Shown: in pieces, positions 33,541-45,033 of the stretch | Layout: each line of letters starts with the position of its first letter | How positions within the stretch are numbered: position 1 is the first letter of the stretch | DNA from: Nymphaea colorata | Lineage: Eukaryota; Streptophyta; Magnoliopsida; Nymphaeales; Nymphaeaceae | Assembly (NCBI RefSeq): GCF_008831285.2 | Contig: NC_045144.1 | Span: 9,091,886 to 9,155,885, forward strand | Direction of reading: 5' to 3' | Length of the DNA: 64,000 bases | Notes under the pieces: generated by a model | Database searches by the model: none | What the model was told of the DNA's origin: nothing | What the model saw: the letters and a program-made list of their open reading frames with translations, nothing else | Translations under genes and position numbers: made by a program

Positions 33541-36500
33541 CTTAACCTTTGGCAATGGCACATAGCAGTACGCGTTGAATATGGAGCAGTATGAAGCGGC
33601 CCAACAACTGAGAGAAAAGCTTGCCGAGGTAGGTAAGCTAAGCCTTCCAGTTCTTTCGAGTCTACCAACAAAGAGTGTGTGGTGAAATGAAATGAATAGG
33701 ATCTACAGACTCAAGCTGATGAAATGAATAGGATCTACAGACTCAAGCTGACTGGCTAAGCATGTCTCTTTTTCTGTGCAAGGTTGAAGCAGAGGTTAAC
33801 AGGCTACAAGAAGCAAAAAGGGGCTCCACATCGCCAAAGAGTGAAGCCCAAGATAAAGCCATAAGTATCCTGCGTCTGCGGTAAGTTTAGCCTTCTTCTT
33901 CCTCTGCGCTCCACTAGAACTTGACAAGGCCAGTCCGAGTGTTACTTGTTGGTTGTTACTGATAGTTGAGTTCTTTGTTACTTTGAAATCCCCGTTTCAT
34001 TTCAGTGCAGATTTGCAGAAAGCTATAGAGAGTGAGGACTATGGTTTGGCTGCTGACTTACGTGATGCAATTTCTAGACTTGAGGTGTGAAATTGACAGT
34101 CTTGCTATCAAAATTGCCATGGCTTTTATTTAATACTGTAATTTGACCATTTATAGCTCGTCTTTTGCACCCCCAAATGTTTTGGCAGAATAATTCCATA
34201 ATCATTTGCAGGCAGACTCTCTAGCAGCTTCTGCAACAGCTTTGGCTTATGAAAGCACAGAATATGCATTCCGATTGGGACAGAAAGTACAGCACAAGAT
34301 GTTTGGTATGTAGCTTGTATTGTTCCTGCTATTAATATTCATCATCTGTCATCTCAGTTGGGGTCAATGAATCAGACCCTACAGACATGGGGGCATCCAG
34401 ACTCAGATTTACCTAAGACTTTCTGGACTTAGTCTTGATCTAGATTCTATTGTATATTTTATAAAAGAAAAACATGAGATCCTTTTGAGCAGAAAAAAAC
34501 AAAAGGAACCCGGTTAATACTGATACATATTGTCGATCTTATCAAAATTAAGGTTGGATGCAGGTTTGTTATAGCATGTTCTGAACTGGAGCTGGTCTAT
34601 TTATGAGCTATATGTTATGACTTGAATACCTATTCATCTTTTTTTGTATAAGATATAGATTGCACTTTCTACCGGTTCGATCAGGTTACACATATGCCAT
34701 TGACATCTCATTCCAAGCTACCATATGATTTCTTTCACTTTTGATCTGGTTGCAAGTGCTAAATTCAGGGATAGAATTTGAACCATAGTCACAGGTATCA
34801 TTATTGGGAATTTCTAGAAAGCTGTTCTAAATTTTGGTTTTCAGGAAAGTATTGGCAATTCAAACAATTAATGAAACTATATAAAAAGCAGTAGAAAAAA
34901 AATTGTGAAATTATGAGTTTGCTACTAATTTTGCTACAGAAATATTGTAAGACATTCTTTAATTTTTAAAACTCTAAAACAGAAAAGTGGAAAATATACA
35001 CTGAAATACATAGAAAAAGTTCTCTTTTAAACAAGAAAGATATTGTTATATTACCATAATATCATTGTGACATTTATTTTTTGGCAATACTTTAGAAATA
35101 TCATGGTATCTGAAAAGGAATGTTTTACTTCTTTTCGGCATAAAGCACAATATTTGCAAATCATTGCTGATTCTTGTGACTAAAATTTGAACATGGATGA
35201 GGAAAAAGACACTATCTCATGTCATCATCTGTCTTCGACTAGTCTTATAGCTGATAAAAAAATCATGTTCACATTGATGAAAGCCTAATATCTGTTAAAG
35301 TTGATGAATGAGCAAGCTGTTGCAAATTTCTTTTGCCATGGGTGATCTCATGACCCTTGTCTTATTATTGTCATGGCATCATTTGCGATTTTTTAAATTT
35401 TAATTAGGGATACATAATTACTCTTAGCAATGTAAGATGCAAAAGAAATTGGGATTTTGGCTTTAACTTAAAAGTGGTAAAATAGTTGGAACCTTCCTTC
35501 TTTTCCATATGTTCTTGCTCTTGCATTCCTGTCATGTCTTTTTGCTGTACATTCATGCCTTGTTCAAGCTCAAGAAATGGTTTCTCGAACAAGCTTGATC
35601 TCATATGTGTTGCACATTGCGACTTCATTTTTCACCTGTATATCTTGAGCAACCTATAATCTTTGCATGGTTGATGGAGGGGCCACCGGAATATGCGTGA
35701 CAACTTGCACATCTCTAATTTTCTAATAGAATCTTGACAAGATCCTTGTCTGGGTGATCTGGAGTTTGTCCATGAGGTCAAATCTAAACCTCAAGGAAGC
35801 CTTTCAATCAGCTAAAACAATGTGGTCTTGCAGTGGTCTTGTTGGGAATCCTAGTGAATATTAAAAAAAAATCTTATGATTTTTTTCTCTAGATATAATA
35901 TTTGAAGCCTTGGAGAAATTTTCAATGGAAAAAAAAATGCTGAAATCAAATTATATTGTTAAATGATACTAATTGCGAAGTTTTTATAGTGCATTCTAAG
36001 TGTAGAGCTTTGTTATGTTTACTTATTTATTCATTTCCTGCTGATATTTGATGCATGATGGAATCAGCATCGGAAAATCCATTTGTCTGATTCTCCTGAA
36101 CCAGAAAGGTCTATGTGTATTTTACAATTGCTTTCTCATTTTTTGAGTTATTGTCAGTTACTGGAGCTCATTGATGTATTCAGGCTATCGAGCTGTCATA
36201 TGTGGAATGGATCCTGTATGCCGTGAATCAAGAGCATGGATGGAGAATGCCCATGTTGCCAAGTTGGCCAAAGGAGCCAACCAACCATTTTATCAGGTAA
36301 GGTTCTTTTGTCTGTTATTTGAGGTTATTTTGAGCAATTTAGTGTGTGATAGTTGAGAAGCTCTAGATTCTTCTGATATGATGAGTTACCCATGAGTGTC
36401 CTGTTCTCCATTGATAAATCATTTTCTCCTGGTACAGAAGCTCAATTTTTTATGTCGTGAGGATGCGCCCTGCCAAACTTAAATTTTCCTTTCCTGAAAA

Positions 36501-39500
36501 TCATGTGAACTATAGAAAACATAGTTGTATTTCTTCAGTAGACCTATTGGTTTCGACAATTATATCTTCCTCTTAATTTTTTAATTTCAGTTCCTTTTCA
36601 CCAGAAGTTATTAGGCTATGTTGAACCATGATAACATATTCAACCGTAAACTGTGATATACATTGCTCACAGAATTACATTCTTTTGCATGTATATTTTA
36701 AGCATAATCTTTTGGTTGCATTCCATTTGCCATTGCATTTCCTCCTAAAACTCTACAAAAAACATGGCTTACAGTTTAATTCTGAGTTAGAACCTAACTC
36801 CTGGTTCTGACTAATTTATAATTGATCTGTCAATAATCTTCAGCTCTAAATTTTCTCCTGGTGCTATTTTCCTTTCTGCTGCTATATGGCTATAGGCCAC
36901 TCCTCTAAATCCATCGACTTGCTTTGCTAGCTAAGTAAATGTTCTTAACTCTTAAAACATGGGGGTCAGTGGAACATTTTTTTGTGACTAAATTAGCACT
37001 GAATTATGAATAGTTGTCAGTTCTAAGTTCTAACGTAACAAACTTGTCTGTGGGAGGCGTACTTACAGTATTTATGATTGGAACAAACTTGTCTATGGTG
37101 TGTGTCTACAAAACAATGTTTACATATTTCCTGAATTTCAGTAAGCATATTTCAGTGTGTGTGTGTGTGTACGTATTAAGAGAAACTGGCACTTTTTGCT
37201 GTGCCTAATCTTGACAAATGACAAGGTTTTGAGCTTCTGTAACTAAACTTTCGTTACCTCCAGGTGATAAAAGTAAAGAATGGAATTTAACAATGTCTTA
37301 ATATGTTTGATGCTGGCAACTTTACATATACACCCTTAGTCCTCCAGAAGCATCAAGGTAACATAACCTGCAGGTAGGTACAATAAATAAACTTTTAACA
37401 AACATATAGGAAGCTTCTTTCTTTGTTTGTTTTTTTTTCAAATTTTTTATTTTGGCTTGCTGCCATTGTTTTTCTGGTGTATTTCAAATTAACATAACCT
37501 GCAGGGAGGTACTTTAAATAAGCTTTTATAGTCTTTTTTCTTTTTTTGGTTTGAGGCCATTGTTTTTCTGGTGTATTTAAAGTTTAAGTGTGATTTGGTC
37601 TCTATGTGCTGTAGTCTAGTAAAATCGTGTCTTCAACATTTGTTCGATGGATCTAAAAATTTTGATAGGGATGCACTGATATGTAAAGTTTTAGTTGAGG
37701 AGGGACACCCATATGTAAATTGTGCATGTTGACAATGCTGAAGAGAAACATCATAAATCAGATTCCATTAACCCTAATCTCTTCTTAAATAGAGATTAGT
37801 CAGAAATTGCAAAATGGTCCAACATATCTAAAAGAAATAATAAAGAGGACTGATGGCTTGTCAAAATTTCAAACAACTACCTTAAACTATTAACATATTA
37901 CTTTCAACATTCTCCCTCAAGTTGGAGCATAAATATTTTTCACGTTTTCCGCTTGCCACGACACTTCAGAAAAATGGAACTAGAGATAGGTTTGGTAGAC
38001 ATATCTGCTACTTGATCTTCTGAAGCCATATGAACCATAGATATACATCCAGGTTAAAACTAAATTACAAACATAGTGACAATCAACTTCGATATGCTTG
38101 AGAGACACTGGATCATTTGTGATATATGTGGCAGCCTTATTGTCACATTTCATCTCTATAGGAATAGAAATCTTGACCCGTAGACCAGCTAACATAGATT
38201 TAGTCCATAGCATCTCAGTTACAGTTTGAGTCATTGATCTATATTCAAATTTTGTACTAGACATGACCACAATGTTTTACTTTTTGCTTCTCCATGTAAC
38301 TAAGTTTATGCCTACCAAATACAAAATGCTGTGGTAGATTTCTATCTTCAAAAGATCTTGCATAATCGGCATTTGAAGATGGTTCCACTTCAAGTGTCGA
38401 TCCTCTTTTAAATGACATTCCTTTGCCAGGGGAAGACTTTTAAGTACCTAAGAATCATCATGGCTGCATCCTGGTGTACCTTAGTCGGTTTATTCATAAA
38501 TTGACTAACTTTACTAATTGTTAAAGCTATATAGGTCTATTGACAATAACATAAAGCAGTTTATCAGCAAGTGAACAGTAATTGTTACTATCAACTGGCT
38601 CATGTTGCCCATCGAATCAATGTTTCTTAGGAATTAGGATCCATTGGAAAATTAGTAGGTTTACTGTCCAACATCCATGTCTCGCTTAACAGATCCAGTT
38701 GAGACAACACAATTCCTTCCTTATTTTGGGTAACATTAATGCCTAAAAAATATGAGTGGCCCAAGGTCTTTTGTGACAGTGTTTCTGAAGATGTACCTTA
38801 GTCTCAAATATATCGTGTATGTTACTTCCTGTCTACATGATATAATCTATATATACAACCATAACCATCACTCCACCAACTTCTGAAACCATGCACATGG
38901 ACTTTGTTCCAAACCATATAATACTTTCTTTAGCTTGCACACATTACAGTCCTCATGAATCTGAAACCTTGATGGCTATTGCATATATACCGTCCCAGAT
39001 AAGTCACATATAGGAACACATTCATTACATCCAGTTAACATAATGTCCTTCCATAATGTATTGCAATGGAGATAACTAGCCTGATGGCACCAAGCCTAGC
39101 AACAGGTGAAAAAGTTTCAAAGAAATCCATTCCATACTATAGAAAGAAAGGAAACAAACAAGAAGACAAACTTGACGTGGAAAACCCTCAACTTGAGGGA
39201 AAAACCACGATAGAGGAAATCTGGCGCCCGCTAGCAGTCAGACTCTCTCTCACTTTAGACTTTCATTTACACACTGAAAATAGGGTTACACGGTTATAAA
39301 TAGAACCCAACCAAACTATAGAGTGGATCAGATCCAATCCCAGACCCGATGACCTAAAACAACCAAACACGTCAACACATACGTTTCTGTGTAGCCTTTG
39401 GCTACTAATCTTGCTTTATGTCTGCATCTTAAGGAGGTGTGACTAACTCCGAAGACCCACGTTTGTGCAAAACATCCATCTCCTCTTGCATAATCTGTCT

Positions 39501-42500
39501 CTACCGAGGTTTTAGTAGTGCCTTGTTGATGATTTAAGGGAACAGCCGTAACTGACAAAGCAGCTATAAATTGTTTCATATGGTTCCCAAGTTTAGCATC
39601 GGTCACAACATTGGAGATGGGATATGAAGTGCACTGTCTTCTTTTGTTCCTCAAAGCAATATGTTTATCATCATCTATCTCAGGTACGTCTACCTACTCC
39701 TGCATTTTTTGGAGTTGCAACATCAACAACTATATTGTTAGAGTGAAGAAGAAGTAGTAGAGACTTGTTCAGTTGGTGTCTTCGAGCATACACAAGAGGA
39801 GGATCACAAAATCGAGAATGAGGAGACCTTTTAATAATTGTGGATGAACTTGGGTTAGATTCATTAGGTTTATTATACCATGTCAAGGGAAGAGACTCTA
39901 AAGGAAATGAGGGTATTGAAATTAGGAAGAGTCATGGTATCACTTTGGTCAGCTTGAAGCCTAGACACTGAGTAGAGTACTGAGTCGAAGAAGGTCACAT
40001 CCGCACTGACATACTCTTTTCTAATCATAGGAACATAGCACTTGTATCCCTTTTGATTCCTAGGGTACCCTAAACAGATGCATTTTACGGCGTGAGCTGC
40101 AAGCTTATCACGATTAGGGCCCAATTTTATACAAAAAACACACATCCAAAGACTTTTGAGGAGACATAGAAAGAGGTGAGTTTGGAAAAATTATTTGGAT
40201 TGGGATTTGCTGTTTTCGAGAGTGAATTGTCTGATAGAAGAAAAGGGCATACGGTTGATTAGATAGCATGTTGTGAGGATAACTTCTCTGCAGTATGAGG
40301 CAGGAGGACTAGAAGTATACACCACTTCTACAGTCCACTTTGCAAATCAATATGGCTCCACGCCTGGCCTTATCAATAAGACTCAACTAAATGGGAAGAT
40401 CAGACGGATAATGATATCAATCAAGGCCTGAAAGAACCAAATTCACAGGAAATTTAATCAGCGATTAATTGCAAGAGACTTCAACAATACTTTTGGCAGA
40501 GTGAACATGAACAAGAGTTGATTCATGTTATGGCATCTAAGGACAACAACTTGCGACTTTAAGTGTTAATTTCCACCCCAACAGCACCAACTCCAATCAG
40601 ATTCGAATGGAAATTCTGTGTGTCAAGCAGTGCGGCTCTAAGCAACATCAACCTGGACCAATCATGGATCTGATTCAACAGCTTCAGCAACAGACCTGAT
40701 CCATCGACTCCAATCAAAAGAGAAATTCTGTTGACTAGATCTGCAAGATGAGATTTGAACGGCAACTCCAACAGCAACAGCTTTTAGATCAGATCTGCAT
40801 GATGAAATCTGAACAATGACTTCAACAACACCACCTTTAGGGTTGAGTACACGATTGCAACATAAAGAGAGAGACTCTTCCATACAGCTTCTAGAACAGT
40901 AAAATAATCTCAACCCAACTGATAAATTGATTGCAGTCCACCAATAACAACCACGTAACTGGAACACCTAATCATGCACAACCAATAACCAAACCACATA
41001 CACCTTTAGTCACGTCCACTGAGTTTAATAGACCGATCTAGAGCATCTGATTAGATCGACACGCAGTGTTAATGTAAAAATTTTTCTCAATTGAACCTGG
41101 GTCATGAGTAAATTAAAATTGAGCTAATGCGTTGAAAGAACTAAAATACCCTCAACATGGAAATTTTTCATTTTTAACCTGTATACCTCGTAACACATGT
41201 TTAATTATATTCAAAATTTTTAATATCTAATTCAGAGACAGGTTTATTTTATTTAATGCTAGTTTAAGTTAAACTTTAACAACAGAAACTTAGGTGTATA
41301 CACAGTTAAATATATTTTGCATGCCCACCTGTAGAAGTGTAGACTGGTATTTTAACTTGAAAAAGTTGGTGAAAACAAACTTTTGGACCTTTTCAACTAA
41401 CCATAGAAAAAGTTAGGTGTGTCATTATGTAGTATCAAACGGCGGTTAAGTGTGTTTATGTGTTTTTTTCTATTGTCACCAAATTTTTAGGAGTACTTTA
41501 GAATTTTTTCTTTTTTGAAACATTATCAAATGATTTTTCCTATTCTTTTGGTATGACAAAAGGAACAGTTGTCTTGTCAACCAAAAATAGAAACTGTACT
41601 TCTGCCTCTTCCATTATGGGTTCTAATATGCTCCCAGGTTCATGCAAGGACATTATTTTCTTGGCTCATTATGAGGACTGAGAGCAAAATAAGATGTCAC
41701 AGTTCTTCACCTTTTCCTTTTATGGCTTGTTCACCATCGTCAGTATCCTTATTTTACAATTTAGTTTGTAAAACATGTTTTCCTTTTTGTCTAGTGAGCT
41801 ATTAAGCTTTTTATTCTGATAATATTGCAACTATAGGGAATTCTACCAAGTCCTTGTGTTTCTCTTTTACCTTCCAATGTTCCTTTTGTCTTAACATATC
41901 AAAGCTCTTTTAATTTGTGACTCTACATTATGAATCATGGTCAATTTCCTGCAGGTTTTAGTCGATGTGCATGCAGATCCAAACCTTCTGGTTGCTTATG
42001 GTAATTTCAAATTTTCTTCTAGACTTTCTGTTCTTTCATCTTCCTAAAACTGACATAGTTGATTAGTTTGTTCGCTTGTACTTGCTTTACTCTCATCCAC
42101 TTTGTTGTCTACACTCCTATTCATTGTTTGTGACAAGCTTGACTACGCTTAGAGCTGTATGTTGCCAAACTTGGGATTTGACTTGTTCAATCTTCTTTTT
42201 GTACTGAATTAGAAGGTTAAAAGTTACCTCTTATAAATGAGAAAGGGTGGGATGCCATCAAATAGCAGGAACTAACTGCTTTTTGAATGTCTTGAACTTC
42301 ATAAGCCCATAATGGTGGGAGACTCTTTGACTTATAAGCAGGCTCATTTAAGCTCAAGGAAAAAGTTCTGTTCGTTTTACCTACTCTTCACAGCTGATAT
42401 TTTACATATGGTTTCGAAACTCAATGGCTCTGCCTATTTCTGGAGGCTCTCTAGGTGTATAATTACCACCCAGGAGATAAGTAACATAGACTCTTAAAAG

Positions 42501-42626
42501 ACTGACTTGGGTGCAACAACAAAGAAATTTTTTTATTTTCCATTGAATCACACATACAATCATAGATTGTTAATTGTTATTTTTATTATTTGTGAACAAT
42601 TTATTGCTTTTTATTGTTGGTTGACA

Positions 42627-42660
<34 letters not shown>

Positions 42661-44316
42661 AGTATGTATGAATGTTGTACGTATCGTACGATACACCACC
42701 TGTATCGTAAACAGGTAGTGTATCGTGCCTATATTGCACATATCGTATGATACATATCGTATGATACAGGCACCGTATCGTACGATACGTTATGATATGT
42801 TATGTTCCTTGTTGTGCTTTCTAGATTGATATTGACATATTGTTATGAATTTTGATGTTTATGAATGATGAAGTAATGAACCGTAACTTTATAGCAATAA
42901 TAAGTCTATCATTCTGTAAAACATGTTTTTTATGAAGAACATATTATTCTTCATTTTTACTGATTTTTTTTGTTTTTTTTTAAATACAATACAGTTACGA
43001 TACATTACAATATTTTACGATACAACGTATCTTAAAGCCAGACCGGTACGGCTGACGATACGTTTTTTACAACATTGGTATGTATATATGTGTGTGTGTG
43101 TGTCTGTATACCCATTGAAAAAAGTCGCACCTGCACCTACGTTACACATCCACCGCCCCCCACCCAACCAACCTGTGTGACATGGCCCAAGAACACAGGA
43201 AACTAAAGATTTTAACCTTAGGCTATTTCTTCCCCCTTCACATTTTGATTGATCAAATCTAGAAAATGTGGCCTTCAAGATGAAAGCGGGCTGGTGGAGT
43301 TCCCCTTCCATTCAAAAAAAAAAATAAATAAAAAATGATAAGATATATGCAAACAAAACAAAAACAAAAAAGACAAAAAACGGAGCCAGTTAGGCTCCAA
43401 AAACCTCCTACGTACAGAGCAGGATGATTACATCAGAAGACAGTCTTCAATTTGGTTTAATCCTCTGGGAGTTCAATTTTCAGGGTCATGTGTTAACTCT
43501 CAAGTCTTTGGACCTTTTCACAGCCTCCTTACCCCCTTACCCAGCTGCCGCTTGATACTTTTGGTTGCTTAAGTTTTAAGTTGCTTTTGTTAGCAAGATC
43601 AGAAGTTTTAGATCTGGCCCATCTGGGTCTCTTGTGATGTATATGTTAGTTTTTTGTAGGGAAGAGGGGTTGTTGTAATGAGGTTCTTTAGATGCTTGCG
43701 TGCAATGAAATTGTGTTGGTAAATACCCTTTATCAGGTTTGTGATTCTAATACTAATTTCTTGACAGTTGCTGAGGAGAATCTTGAGGCTCTCAACCCAC
43801 CAGATAAGGTGAGTGGGCTTCTGCTTACAAGGCAACAGCATGACTTTATTTCTTGTATAAGAGTGTTGAATATCTGAATCATTGTCTTAAAATCACCCGT
43901 ACCTATAGGAGCTTCTGTCGCCATTGTCTAAATCAGTCTTATTTGTTATGATGCATTTGAATCTGAATGTATCGCCTCTCCACCTTAGAAATCACGTTTA
44001 CTATTTGAACAAAGACTGACACCACTGCACAATTGAACTGAATGCTGATCTCTCTACATTGTCACCTTTATTGGCAGAATAAAGTTTGATAATGCTGCTC
44101 CTTTTCCTGCTAATATTCTCTTCGCTTGCTTGTGTGCTTGTGGCGATGCAGGGCCAATTTGACCATCCTTACGTCTCCTTCTTGTTTTATGGAATGGATA
44201 CTGCTGGAGATCTTATCCCAATACGGCAGCTGCGAGAGAAATATAACAGGCCTCGGCATGAAGTACCTATTGAACCTGAAGATGACATAGATGGTAAGGA
44301 CGGAAGTTTAATGTAG
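32751..44316 (+). CDS. CLPF: Clp protease adaptor ClpF, chloroplastic; nine coding exons, 344 aa
   Basis: Exons: 32751-33089, 33569-33628, 33783-33880, 34006-34084, 34212-34305, 36184-36296, 41955-42000, 43768-43808, 44152-44316. All are bounded by AG/GT and joined phases agree. Residues 1-70 are Ser/Arg-rich without acidic clusters, as in chloroplast transit peptides. SANEDILVFFFQLDLATRIQYALNMEQYEAAQQLREKLAEVEAEV carries the first UVR-type motif, and DLQKAIESEDYGLAADLRDAISRLE a second. From FRLGQKVQHKMFGYRAVICGMDP the YccV/HspQ-like domain runs to QLREKYNRPRHEVP. In Arabidopsis the homologue works with ClpS1 in delivering substrates to the stromal ClpC chaperone. Its length there, about 330 aa, agrees. 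Confidence 0.93.
33500..33535. repeat. (AT)n microsatellite in ClpF intron 1
   Basis: About 18 TA units lie 33 bp upstream of the exon 2 acceptor. Length variation here could affect branch-point spacing (inference). Confidence 0.95.
33687..33750. repeat. Perfect 32-bp tandem duplication in ClpF intron 2
   Basis: Two identical adjacent copies (33687-33718, 33719-33750), starting ATGAAATGAATAGG and ending CTCAAGCTG, lie just before exon 3. With no mismatches, the duplication is recent. Confidence 0.97.
34306..36183 (+). other. ClpF intron 5
   Basis: An AT-rich intron of 1.9 kb. The minus-strand open frame at 35404-35628 has no recognisable similarity. I see no mobile element in it. Confidence 0.8.
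37727..37909 (-). repeat. Probable 3' LTR of copia relic C
   Basis: 183 bp with TGTTGA and TTCAACA ends, directly outside the polypurine tract of the relic. The partner LTR is not in the window, so the call rests on position and ends only. Confidence 0.55.
39141..39371 (-). mobile_element. LTR-like insert inside the RT of relic C
   Basis: The RT sequence breaks off after KGYTETY and resumes about 230 bp further on. Read on the minus strand, the insert has a TATTTATAA box (about 39293-39301), a GCGGGCGCCAG segment and the hairpin CCCTCAACTTGAGGG beside GGAAAACC/ACGTGG words. These are typical of the R/U5 part of plant copia LTRs. Exact ends and target duplication are not resolved. Confidence 0.5.
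42628..42655. repeat. (AT)n microsatellite in ClpF intron 7
   Basis: About 14 TA units directly left of the hAT-like MITE. Confidence 0.93.
42662..43085. mobile_element. hAT-like MITE with 8-bp target duplication, ClpF intron 7
   Basis: The element 42670-43077 (408 bp) has inverted ends GAATGTTGTA and TACAACATTG. The 8-mer GTATGTAT occurs immediately on both sides (42662-42669, 43078-43085), as expected for hAT transposition. Its left third is packed with palindromic TATCGTACGATAC and GTATCGTATGATAC words. No transposase frame. The flanks are TA/TG microsatellites, so chance agreement of the duplication is possible but less likely. Confidence 0.65.
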
Positions 44317-44998
44317 TAAACCTATTTCTTTCTTATTTGATTATTTCCTCCCATATAATGAGAAAAAACTTCCTGCCAATTGCCAATTTTCCTTGTCAGT
44401 CCCTTTGGTTCAAAATCATTATCAATATCTACGTCATATATGACCAATATACCACAGCTGATATTTATTTGGCCCATGTGCCGATAGACGTCGTTCTCTA
44501 TGGCTTATTTCCTGCTTTCCATTTCGAAAATAATTTGAGGTGATTACAGTAAACTGAAAAAAAAAAAGGACAAAGGATAGCTTCCTTGGGACCAGTATGG
44601 ACGGCTGATGTACAAAAATAATGATGATACTGAACTTGTAAGCAAATGCCAATTGCATAGAAAATGTTATGAGAAGGCAGCTTCTCATTTCTATAAAAAC
44701 TACAGGGTGCAGGGTCATTTTTATTATGTTCTGCTGTCGGTTGGGCAACCTGTAATGTTTAACTAAGGGCTTGTTACATGCCTTATTATTCAACTAGGGG
44801 CTTGTTATATGCTTTAGTAGTCCCCTCTAACTGCATATCTTATTTGATGTTTTCTCAGTTGTTTCCTCCACCACGACAGTGCATTCATAGTAAACACTGA
44901 AAATTTGGGGAGTAGGGGAGACGTTAATGGTATGATAGTTGAGCATTTTCAGTATAATCTTTATATCGTGACATGGTTGTGCAGGATATGTGGTTGAA

Positions 44999-45033
<35 letters not shown>

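Larger units (their letters stand above)
37727..40350 (-). mobile_element. Decayed Ty1/copia retrotransposon relic C
   Basis: On the minus strand there are: integrase C-end KLGPNRDKLAAHAVKCICLG and RNQKGYKCY (39873-40145), RT start HKARLVAKGYTETYV (39370-39440) continuing across an insert to an ETFSPVA-like remnant (39061-39140), a YIDY in place of YVDD near 38845, and RNase H KHIEVDCHYVC plus EYRSMTQTVTEMLW (37980-38270). A single 183-bp TGTTGA...TTCAACA LTR lies at 37727-37909, next to a purine tract (minus strand TTGAGGGAGA). Gag and the 5' LTR were not found. Many frameshifts are present. Confidence 0.8.
36297..41954 (+). other. ClpF intron 6 (5.7 kb) hosting a copia relic
   Basis: Borders are TATCAG|GTAAGG and TTCCTGCAG|GTTTTAG. 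It contains a minus-strand copia relic at 37727-40350 and unassigned AT-rich DNA on both sides. From 40360 to 41000 two minus-strand frames with Leu-rich, Ser-rich peptides have no match that I know and may be a decayed retroelement leader. Confidence 0.8.

Noticed and set aside
35404-35628. Minus-strand 74-aa frame within a ClpF intron
   Set aside because: No recognisable motif and no supporting signals; length is within chance expectation.
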